Source: Plantago ovata | Taxonomy: Eukaryota > Streptophyta > Magnoliopsida > Lamiales > Plantaginaceae | NCBI GenBank assembly: GCA_028274465.1 | Contig: CM051455.1 | Span: 104,592,942 to 104,656,941 of the forward strand | Direction: 5' to 3' | Length of the DNA: 64,000 nucleotides | Shown: positions 33,673 to 43,063 of the stretch, piece by piece | Layout: each line of letters starts with the position of its first letter | How positions within the stretch are numbered: position 1 is the stretch's first letter | Translations under genes and position numbers: made by a program | Notes under the pieces: generated by a model | The model's input: the letters and a program-made list of their open reading frames with translations, nothing else | Told to the model about the DNA's origin: nothing | Databases searched by the model: none

Positions 33673-35475
33673 ATGCCACGACCCAGGAGGCCACGATACA
33701 TGACCCCGCAGTCCCAGAGTGATTATACCGACGGATCGGAGACCGATCAGGGCTCCCCTACTGTTTTAGGGACTCCACCTGGGTCGAGCAGGGGATCGAC
33801 TCCTCATTCCTCCCTCCACGACCCGTGGGCCCACGTTCCAGACGACGGTTGTCCCTTTCAAAGGCCGGAAGATGGTCTTATGTGGAATGGTCGCCCTGTC
33901 CTTTACCCCAATGGAGAGAAGTAAGTATTAGGCATTAACTGATTTACGAACTTTTAATATATATATACCGAACTAACCTTGTCACTATTGACTTACCTGT
34001 TCTTCACAGGTTGTATGGGGAGCACGCTGCTAAAGTACTCAGTTCGATAATACGGAACAGAATGGTCCCACCGCAAGAGGGTGGCAGCCAGTGGCATTGC
34101 ATCCCGGACCAAATTAAGGGAGAGCTCTTCGAGGAGCTGAGGGTGAGTTAATATATGCATGTTTAAATACCATGTTTTTACATTCCGTTCGACCGCTATG
34201 CATGCGAGGGTAGGCGGCGCCCTCTTATATGTCGGACCGCATATTTATGTATGAGTAGGCGGCACCCATTATATGCTTGACCGCGTTTAGAACTAGAATG
34301 GATAGGCGGCATCCATTACGTGTAGACCGTTCATGCATGATGGGTAGGCGGCGTCCTTATTTGTTTGTAGATGACTGTTAACAACCCGATATACCTGAAT
34401 AGATGTTGTTTTCCCTGTTATATATTTGATACATGTTAGCTCCCCTTGTTATACTTGAATGTTTTTTAAGTATTCACCAACGTATGTGTTTCGATGTTTA
34501 TTTGTAATTGTGTAGAAAGAATTCTTCCTTCCGAAAGCATTACTGATGGATCTCTGGTGGAGCTTCAACTCTCACGGTAGTGCCCTTTACAAGTGTATGG
34601 TTCATAGCCTGAAGAAAATGTGGAAAGAAGACCGTCCACGTACCAGTGATTGGCCCGGAGATGCAATTTGGGAGGCGTGGAAGGTGTATTGGGTTGACGC
34701 GAGAGTCCAGGCGCAGGCTGACCAGAACACTGAGAACCGGAAGAAGCAGCCGAATGATGGGACACGTACCCTGGTGACACACCGTTTTGGCTCTGAGTCG
34801 ATCGCTACAGCACATGTGAGGCAGAAGGTAAGTATATTAACTTTGTGAATTCATCATTCTTATACTTGTTATTTAATTGCATTTCGAACTTTCAAACTAA
34901 GTATATGATACTTTCATGTGTCATTCAGTTGAAGGATAAGGAGAGTCTCCTATTCACCCTGTTCTCGAGATCTCAGAAGGCCAAGGACGGACAGTGGTTG
35001 TGTGACGAGGCCAAAACAATTGCGGTAAGTATCTACAATACATGTGTTTATTAAATACTGATGATTTCATAACTAATTAACAACATAACTAACACCTTAT
35101 ACTCTTGATTTATAATTTCAGACGGCCTACGAGGACAAGATTCGTGATCAGGATCTCACTGTTGAGGAAATGAATGCCATTTTCCTCGAGGTGAATCCTC
35201 CAGACGAGAAGGGCCGTCGCTTGGGACTTGGGAGTGCATCAGCCGTCCCTGAATTGGACTCGAGGCCGACTCGTCGTTCCCGTGCCAGTACATCTTCATC
35301 ATCTTCAGCAGCAGCAGCAGCTTCCGCTCGAGAGCAGGCCCTCTTAATTCAGTTGCAGGAGAGGGATGAGGAGGTGAAGAGGCTAGCTGCGAAGCAGGCT
35401 CAATATGATAATATGTTTGCTCAGCTGTATGCGAAGCTGGGGATGGATCCACCTTCCCCACCTACCTCTCCATGA
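33673..35475 (+). CDS. CACTA accessory protein, Transposase_24 (Ptta/En/Spm) family
   Basis: Five exons with GT-AG introns: 33673-33920, 34010-34142, 34516-34827, 34929-35024 and 35122-35475 (stop TGA). Together they make one open frame of 380 codons. The start is the ATG right after TTGCAG at 33672, giving MPRPRRPRYM; an upstream in-frame ATG at 33592 exists but lies in intron-like AT-rich sequence. The protein has a basic, proline/serine-rich N-terminus, a central domain of the plant Ptta/En/Spm type (WPGDAIWEAWKVYW, then NRKKQ, THRFGSESIA, LFTLFSRSQKAKDG), and a C-terminal alanine/serine-rich linker followed by a leucine/glutamine coiled coil (LLIQLQERDEEVKRL). This family is thought to bind transposon ends rather than cut DNA. 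The frame is undamaged here, unlike the contig A reading. Confidence 0.88.
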
Positions 35476-35739
35476 TCCCCTATCCTTTTCGACTCTATTT
35501 ACTATTTTCTACATGAATACTGTGTACACTATGATATTATTTGGATTAGTATTGTGTACGTATGATTATTATTATATGTATGGAGGGTTTTGGTACATTT
35601 ATTATGATTTTTTTGAATTATTTTTTGGTTTATTTGGTCTATAGAATTTCTGTAACATGTTGCTTAACTTAACAGGTTGCATTTGATTTTTGAGTCTCAT
35701 TATTATATCTAAAAAATTAAAAAAAAAAGAAAAAAAAAA

Positions 35740-36144
35740 AAAATTAGCAACCAATGGGCTCATCCGTCGCTATATACATCGACGGATAAGGCTTATCCGT
35801 CGCTAAAAGTCCCGGACTTTTAGCGACGGATAAGGCCCATCCGTTGCTAATATTTAGGAACCGATGAGACTCATCCGTCGCTAAAAGTCCGGTGACTTTA
35901 GCGACGGATAAGTCATCGGTTGCTAAAAGTCAACCTTATTTTCCGTCGCTAATCCGTCGCTAATCCGTCGCAAATTCGCAACGGATTACTCATCGGTCGC
36001 TAATTCGCTAGCGACCAACGGTTTAGCGACGACGAATTTATCCGTCGCTAAAAACACCGATCGGTCGCTAGCGATATTTAGCGACCGATCGGCCGATTTT
36101 AGCGACGGATGGTTCCGTCGCTAAAATCGGTATATCTTGTAGTG
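35740..36144. repeat. CACTA 3' subterminal repeat array
   Basis: Dense direct and inverted ATCCGTCGCTA / TAGCGACGGAT words up to the terminal TCTTGTAGTG, preceded by an A-rich tract. Mirrors the 5' array at 32132-32570. Confidence 0.8.
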
Positions 36145-37098
36145 AATGAAAAAGACTCAAAACTTTGCTAAACTGCTATTTGACTTTTCTTTTTTGGACC
36201 CTTCTTTGCTTTTTTGGGGTCTTCTCTTTTTTTTCTTTTTTTTTCTTTCCAGATTCTTTTTTCATTTTCTTTTTTTCTTTTTTTCTGGAATTTTTCTTTC
36301 TTTTTTTTCGATTTTTCCTAGCCATCAGTAGCATAACAAAGAGAGAAACAAAAAGACTCACATGACTTCCCCAAACCTATTCGAAAGAATAGGTTGGAGT
36401 ACAAAATTTACGGAAAAAGGAAAATAAACTCACGATACGAGAATGAAAAACAGAAACAAGTCTAACGATGGTGTAACCCCCTCCCCAAACCTATTCGGAA
36501 GAATAGGTTATAAACAAAGGATCACACAAACTCACACTACCTCCTTCCTAGGCATTTAGCAATCTCAAAGCATGGTGAAGACTTGTTGCCTCTTAGGTAC
36601 ATAATTACTCGGGAAATAACCATAAGACCCTAACATGCATCATCCTATTATAAAGGCCTTCGTGACTCGCAGTAGAGAAAACACCACTAAGTGATGTCGA
36701 GACTACCTAGCTCAACTAAGTGCAATACATAAATGTGACAAGCCAAGCGAGAAAAACCTCAAACAAATTCATAGAGATGAAGCATACGATTAATGGCATA
36801 GTTAGTTGATCTACCCAATAAAAAATTCGGCAATAAACTCCATATAAAACATGCAAAACTATCCTAGGATGAATGCAACCTAAAAAATCTAAGAAAGCAG
36901 TAAACGTGCAAATGCAAACAAAGAACAAGATACTAATCGACACAAAACCAAACAAAACTTAACATCATGGTTCACATCCCATCCCCCTTACGATTCTTAA
37001 GCTAGCCCCCTAGCAAAAGAGAATGAGTAATAAGAAGTGATACTAGATGTTACCGAAGGGTTTGGCCTCGGTCGGCTGAGAGTGGACAAGTGGAAGGA
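36145..37098 (-). mobile_element. 3' untranslated region of Athila-like element 1, continued
   Basis: No gene. 36190-36310 is a pyrimidine-rich low-complexity tract whose reverse complement recurs at about 63.41-63.55 kb. CCAAACCTATTCGAAAGAATAGGTTGG (near 36374-36397) is a hairpin kept in the 63.3-kb relative, and a variant occurs again near 36485-36510. Open frames in the low-complexity tract (poly-Phe or poly-Lys) are not genes. Confidence 0.7.
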
Positions 37099-38403
37099 CT
37101 AATCATCGGGATGGTAGTCCCCATAAAAGTCACTCCACATGTCATTCATGAGCTCATTGGACTGTCGTAGAGCTTCCTGCTGTTGCTGGATCAGCTGTTG
37201 CTGCTCCCACATGTGCTGCCTATCCTCTCGGCGGTGCTCCTCAAATATCTCCCAATCGCGGTTGTGCTGGACAATGTGCCTGTCGATGTCCTGTCGCATG
37301 GCCGCGTTGTTGGCATCAATCCTGTCGAAACGGTTGTCGAGGTAGGTACGGAATTCGGAGAAGTCAAATCCTACAGACCCCTGTGGTGCTCCAGCTGGTG
37401 CATGCGGTGCATGATGGACAAACAGAATATCTGGAATCGGGGCTTTGCCAACATCGGCCTCCATAGCATCCTCATGATCGGAATCATTCGGCTGGAATTG
37501 CCCGCCTACATCAGCTGCGGCTGCTGTGGGGTTCCTCAACTGATACCTGTTGAGCTGTACCTCAATGGTCGATGGTGAAAGGGCAGCGACCTCGCAATCC
37601 CCCTCCTCAATATCGTCGACCCCATGATACTTGCAGTATGCTGTGATGAAGCTCGGGAAGATGAAAGGCTTCCTCTTCTTTTTCCAGTGGCGCTCGTACT
37701 CCTCATACATAATGCGCCCTATGTCGATCTGATGCCCGTCTATGAGGCAGTAGAGGAGCTCGGCGTAGTAGGGCTGAATCCATGTGTCATTCTTCCTCGG
37801 GATCAAGTTGGAGATGCAAAATTTCATCATCACCTTAGCTTCGATGCTAAGGTCTCTATAACTGATCCGTCCAGGTGCTTCCCCAACTCCAGGATATCTG
37901 TACTCCCTGTTGCAGATCACATCGGTAATGTCTCTCCCTATCCCCCTAGCGGCCCTCGAATACAAGTAAGCGTGGGCGCTCTCTGTGAATTCCAAGTTCC
38001 CGAAATGGATGAAGGAAGATATGTACTCTGGGTTCCATGGTATAATCAGGCCTCGAACTAATACCCCATTCTTCTCGTCGAGATCCGTGTACCCAGTGTA
38101 GAAATCTCTGAGGAGGCTCTCTTCGTAGCCTTTGAACCTGTCGGAACTGTACCATGCCCAATTCCTTTGTGACCCCAAACTTGACAGTGTCCTATATCCC
38201 GCTCTGTTCGCTGCGGACTCAGGAATGTCAATTCTCCTATCGGGGATGATTGACCTTCCTCCGTCGTCCATCTCCGCCTCTAGCCGTTGTCGCACCTATA
38301 TCGCAGCGGCAGACAACTCGTACAAATCATGAGATGGTTGGGAGCTTCATGCCACTCCTTTCCCCTTTTTGCTAGAGCCGGCTCTCCTTGTCCTTGGTGC
38401 CAT
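37099..38403 (-). pseudogene. Athila-type downstream ORF (plant transposon protein domain)
   Basis: Minus-strand frame of 434 codons that starts MAPRTRRAGSSKKGKG (ATG at 38401-38403) and is interrupted by TGA (38347-38349) and TAG (38302-38304); from 38295 on it is open. It contains a conserved-looking globular region (NWAWYSSDRFKGYEESLL ... WNPEYISSFIHFG ... CISNLIPRKNDTW) of the kind annotated in plants as putative plant transposon protein, then an acidic linker and a C-terminal glutamine-rich coiled coil (WEQQQLIQQQQEALRQ). In Athila elements an extra ORF follows pol; here it follows protease directly because pol is absent. Molecular function is unknown. Both stops can be explained by C-to-T changes. 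Confidence 0.75.
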
Positions 38404-39520
38404 GATTCCTACAAACAGCAATTAGTATCTTGTACAATGCAAAACAGACCTATGCATATGTAAATAAACGAGCGAACAAACGAGTAAAATTCTCAAAAAT
38501 CCAACTCCTCAAAATCCCAAAGCCTAGTCTAGCTAATTCATTACGTAACATATCAATGCACCTACTACAATAACATATCACATTATGCTTTTGCTAATAA
38601 CAAATGCCTTGAATCACATGGTTCAATCCATATCATAAAAATCAATTTCTAGCATAAATCCTCAATTTCAACCATCATGCATTCTACCAATACATTCATC
38701 AATTTCATATCAATAAACACATGTTTAAACAAGGAATGAAAGCAAGAGAGACAATTTCCTAATAAGGCATATATCATCCAATTAGCAAAATCTAAAATCA
38801 TCAAACCAAGCCTAATTGACCATGTAATTGACAATGAATAATGAATCTAAACACATGAATCATCAACCCATACATCATACAAGTCTAATTGAAGCATAAA
38901 TCAAAAAATCCCCAAATTGTAAAAATTAGGGTTCATGTGATAATACCTCAAATCCGGAAATTGAAAGAGCATGCAACGAGCTTCGAATGAAGCTAAAGAA
39001 CACACAAAATGATGGAGAGATGAAGAAGTTATGAAGATTTGAAGTTATTTTGAATATGGAGGAAATTTTGGAGTTTGGAGGATGAAAATGGAGGAAAATG
39101 GGGGTTTGGGGAAGAAACCCCCGATTTTCTATGTTCTGGAGGTGTGGGGCGGTTCGCCCCACACCTGGGACGGACCGCCCCGCACGCCCATAGCGCGCGC
39201 GCGCGCTCTGGTCGTGGGGCGATTCGCCCCCCACTTTTAGGTGGGAGACGAACGTTTTTTGAAAAATAAAAATGCGATTTTAACTCCCCGAAAAAAGTTT
39301 AGTCCCCGAAAAATCGTTTTCCTCAAAAAATCACTCGAAAAGTCGCACTCGAACACAACATAAGCACATACGACACAGAACCGAACAATTTCACATATGA
39401 AAAGCAAATTGTTCAAGTAAGAATGCATGCAATAAAGCGGTAAAGAAAGCGATAAAAACCCCAGGTTGCCTCCCGGATAGCGCCATTGTTTAAGGTCTCT
39501 GACTCGACCCCTGTCTTCGC
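38404..39520 (-). mobile_element. Non-coding spacer of Athila-like element 1 with GC-rich palindromes
   Basis: No gene. 39137-39233 is strikingly GC-rich and built from GGGGCGGTTCGCCCC-like near-palindromes plus a (CG)n run, the same words that sit upstream of the TATA box in this element's LTRs. The remainder is AT-rich. The boundary with protease is near 39520. Confidence 0.6.
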
Positions 39521-41626
39521 CTATCTTTTCCTTCTGAGGGTACTAGACTTCCCCTTCATGATTCTCCTTCCCGTGCTTTGATCCTGTGAATAAGAGTGAA
39601 CATAAACATTAAGACCACTGTAATCAATAGTGTTAGAAGTATCGGGTGGATCAGGTGGATCAGATATGGCTTGCAACACATGTTGCTTGCCATCCACTTC
39701 GATAGTGCAAGTCCTTTGGTAGATGTCCATCACTGAGCGTATTTTAGTCAAGAATGTTCGTCCTAAGAGTATGACATCCCCCGTCCCTGGTGCTGATGCT
39801 GGCATAATTACAAAATCGGTGTGGACAGAGGCTTCACCAATTTTGACTAATACATTCTTCACAACGCCTTCGGGTTTCACAAGGGATCCATCCGCCAGTT
39901 GCACAATAGCCTTATGCACAGTTAGTTCTCCAAGGTTACTCTTCTCGAAAACGTTCAAAGGAAGCACATTTGAGTAGGATCCAGTGTCTAGTGTGGCTCG
40001 GACATCTTCAAGCTCCCCAATCCCGACCTTAATATCGAAACTTTGAGGGAGTGACTCGGGATCCTCTTGCTTCTCTTCACTCTTGTTAGTACCAAGTTCC
40101 TTTTCTTCTTCTTCGGCCTGTGGGGGCAGTTCCCTCTTGCAACTTCCGCACTTAGCAACCTTCTTGATGGTGATTTCAACAGGTAGATCACCCACTAAGT
40201 TTATGGACAATGACTTCTCAGTGTTGCTAGGCAGTTTGCCTTGCTCCCTACTTGTTCCTCGGTCGATCAACTCTTGCATCTTTTGATGGGCAAGCCTTGT
40301 GCTCTCTTCCAACTTATCGAGCCTTGCCCTAGTCTTCTCAGAATCTTCTTCATAACGTTTAAGAAAACTTTGTGTGTGATCAACCATCTTCTGTAAGTTC
40401 TCCATCAGTAGAGCCGACTTCGACTTCTGTGGCTCTTTCGGAGCGGGGTTTTCACAGTGATCATTACGATAGTTCAGCCTACTACGGTCTTGGTTAGGTC
40501 CATAAGTTTGGTTAGCCGGTGCATATCCTTGATTGTTACGGTATCCTCTTCTCCAAAATCCACCTCGAGGATTCCTACCGTCTTGTCCGTAGCTAACTTC
40601 TTGAGTGCCAAACTCTGTAGCAAAAGCTTCTTCTTCGCCTCCTCGAGCCTAGTTGCTATCATCGTATGCCAGCTCCGATCTACACATATGAGCCCCATGC
40701 CCATAGTTCTTGCATATTCGGCATACTTCGTTCGAAACAGCTGTTCCGGTGGCGCTCTTGAGGACTTGCTTCAATTCGTTGGTAAAGCACTCGAATTGAT
40801 CCCCATTCCCCCTGTACATAGGGGCTTCTTGAGTCGGTGGAGCTTCAGGTCCACGTCTCCTAACCATTACTCTTGGGTCCTTGAACTGTGAACCCTTAGC
40901 AAGCCTTTCGAAAACAGCCCAGACGGCTTCTGCGGTTTCCTCCCAAATATTGCCTCGGCATTGGAAATCCACCACTTGTTGGTTCTCGAAGGTTAGTCCA
41001 TTTTAGAAGTGTTGGACTAGGTCCGGAAGTTCAAAACCATGGTGAAGGCACTTGTTCGTGAGATCTTGGAACCTCTCGAATGCGGTGTAGATGGTCTCAT
41101 CATTGTCTTGCTTGAATCCAGTGATCTGCGCCTTTAGCGCGGTAGTCAGAGTGTGTGGGAAGTATTTATCCATGAAAGCTGAAAAAACCTTTTCCCAAGT
41201 GTCCAGTGAGCTGGCTGGTAGAGAACTCAGCCATGACTTGGCTCTGTCGCCAAGTCCCATAGCAAAAACCTTCATCCTTAACTCATCCGTTGTTATGTCA
41301 GCTCCGGGTCGTGGGAGTTGGTTGACGAAATCATCGATATCGTTCAAGTACCCCATCACATCTTCCCTTGATAAGCCATAGAACCTCGGAAGTTGTTGGA
41401 ATGCGTGGTTCTTGATGTCCAGATCTCGGGTCGCGGGCGAAAGAACAATCGCCGGTCCCCTCATACGATCCTTGGTGGGTTGTACCCATGCCTTCAGTGG
41501 TTTAGCTTCTGCCATTCCGTCGATTTCCTTGAAAAGGAGTCGCCTTCTTTGGTGGTAGACTCTATCGATCTCAACAATTGAATCAGCAAGCGGTATTCCT
41601 GCAGAACGTGTATGCGGCATACACAA
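39521..41626 (-). pseudogene. Athila-like gag and aspartic protease
   Basis: One minus-strand frame of 702 codons, split only by TAG at 41003-41005 and 40649-40651. Gag core at about residues 60-207 (GYLNDIDDFVNQLPRPG ... WEKVFSAFMDKYFP), a zinc knuckle CRICKNYGHGAHMC (CX2CX4HX4C), a glycine/arginine/asparagine-rich linker, a coiled coil (MENLQKMVDHTQSFLKRY), then a retroviral-type protease with ATLDTGSYSNVLP (active-site DTG) and VILLGRTFL. The ORF ends right after protease: reverse transcriptase, RNase H and integrase are missing. The leader and PBS lie immediately upstream. The first stop interrupts an otherwise conserved QHF-NGL gag motif, so the protein is not made in full unless the stop is read through. 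Confidence 0.87.
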
Positions 41627-41768
41627 TCTGTGACAGACTAGGAAAGGTGATTAGAAATAGACTAGGAAAGCAGTATCAGAGAGAAATTAAAAAGAAAAAC
41701 TAAATCTAGTAGAATTAGGAATCTAAAGCTGTAAATAAAAACAAATTAAATAGAAAAAAGGAGTATAG

Positions 41769-41786
41769 TCCCCGGCAACGGCGCCA
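41769..41786 (-). other. Primer-binding site, tRNA-Asp type
   Basis: Minus strand TGGCGCCGTTGCCGGGGA, complementary over 18 nt to the 3' end of tRNA-Asp including CCA, three bases from the 5' LTR. This PBS is typical of Athila-group elements. Confidence 0.92.
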
Positions 41787-41789
41787 ATT

Positions 41790-43063
41790 TGATGAACGGA
41801 GATTTGTCAGGTCTCGATTCAGCAAATAATATTTGTTATTTAGCCAAAGGCAATCCAAACTACAACGAAAACCGTAGTGCAGTAGTAGAATGACTCGAGT
41901 GTCGTTCTCTCAGGACTATAACTAGCTTTATGTATTTAACAAGAGAATATAAAACAGCAGATAGAAAGCAATAGGGGTTTTCAAGAAGATAATGGAGATT
42001 GGTGATAGTATGGTCCTTCTTAACATAATGGGTCGATAATCATGCATAAATTCCTCGGTCTTGCATAGAGATCTTTGAATCAATCTTGTGTCCTGTTGCA
42101 AGTATTAAGCACTACGAAGATAATATGGGTCTGACTTGTCAACAACTAACGTCCTATTGTGTTCCGTAATTATTCAACACTACGAAGATAATTGGTCTGA
42201 TTGGTCGACAAGTGTCCAAGCGTGCATAATAATCAATACAACATACGAGAATTTTGGTTGCAACTGATCAACGAAATAAAGCAATGACACGGAGTATAAT
42301 GCGCGATATAGCCATTAGCATGATTATCTTCCCTCGCTAAGAATTCACATACTACCACCAACGATAAGTTTAGCTACTCATAATAGGCATGCAATCAATA
42401 GCAATCATAGAAGAAAACATACTGAAAGAAGAATAAAATAAGTAGATAAAAACTATAAGATACAAAGTTACCGAAGGTTGTCAATCTCCGGATGATTGCG
42501 ATCCTACGCGCTCCAATCTGCTATGAAAAAGTATCCCCTAAGCTATGGAACTCCGAGGACAGGCCCCGGGAAGTTCCTCCCTAAAACTATAGAGAGAGGT
42601 GAGAAAGTAGGCTTGGAAAGATATGATTTTCGGAGAGAAAACTGAGCACTATATATAGGCCCGAAATATGCCCGCGGCGGTTCGCCCCACAGTGCGGCGG
42701 TTCGCCCCACAAGTATTTCGTAGAATTTCCGCGTTTCGACGCGGTTTTGGATTTCTTCACCTTTTCGGACTCGGTTTATGACTTCTAGTAGCCTTCTAAC
42801 CTCCAGATTCGGCCCCTAGACTCCAAATCCTATCCGGAAACCTTCAGATACTCCAAATAGGCTTCTGGAACACCAATTCCTTGTAGACTTCAATATAAAT
42901 GCCCCGAAATCTCCGAATTTCAACCAAAACCTGTAAAATAAAATCTAAAGGGAAACGTGACACTATTCTAATAAAATGTACTAAAATATAGCTAAATTAA
43001 CATAGAGGATATCTAAAATAGGTGAAAAAGACTCGAATGAAAGTGTAAAATACACATTCATCA
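41790..43063 (-). mobile_element. 5' LTR of Athila-like element 1
   Basis: 1,274 bp, TGATGAACGG...TTCATCA, followed by the target copy ATTGT (43064-43068). Minus-strand TATA box TATATATAG at about 42650-42658, with GTGGGGCGAACCGCC copies just upstream (about 42675-42712). Confidence 0.93.

Larger units (their letters stand above)
26254..34703. other. Assembly overlap, contig B reading
   Basis: Same DNA as 17729-26153. The first ~1.3 kb is rich in single-base indels (for example the LTR start reads TGTGG instead of TGTTGG at 26830, and the PBS lacks a base near 26365). From about 27.5 kb the two readings agree closely, and beyond about 31 kb this reading is the better one. Confidence 0.93.
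32132..36144 (+). mobile_element. CACTA (En/Spm) DNA transposon, complete ends
   Basis: 4,013 bp with terminal inverted repeats CACTACAAGA / TCTTGTAGTG and a 3-bp target duplication AAT (32129-32131 and 36145-36147). Both ends are filled with inverted TAGCGACGGAT / ATCCGTCGCTA words. The single gene encodes a Transposase_24 (Ptta/En/Spm) protein. No second gene for the DDE transposase (TNPD type) is present, so the element is probably mobilised in trans. It is nested in the 3' untranslated region of Athila-like element 1; the related copy near 63.6 kb shows an unoccupied site. Confidence 0.95.
30285..43063 (-). mobile_element. Athila-like Gypsy element 1, non-autonomous
   Basis: Complete minus-strand element of 12.8 kb (8.8 kb without the CACTA insertion). 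LTRs 41790-43063 (5') and 30285-31559 (3'), both TGATGAA...TTCATCA, and target duplication ATTGT on both sides. The PBS matches tRNA-Asp, as in the Athila group. It carries gag plus protease (39521-41626) and a further ORF (37099-38403) but no reverse transcriptase or integrase. It inserted into the third ORF of the large Copia element. The two LTRs differ at roughly 25-30 sites by eye (about 2%), so insertion was fairly recent. Confidence 0.92.

Noticed and set aside
36146-36365. Poly-Phe and poly-Lys open frames (and the similar ones at 63357-63684)
   Set aside because: They arise from a pyrimidine/purine low-complexity tract in a retrotransposon untranslated region, without domains and not conserved in frame.
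37139-38332. Several plus-strand open frames opposite the Athila ORF
   Set aside because: They are shadows of the minus-strand frame, which has the domain-like sequence and the MAPRTRR start.
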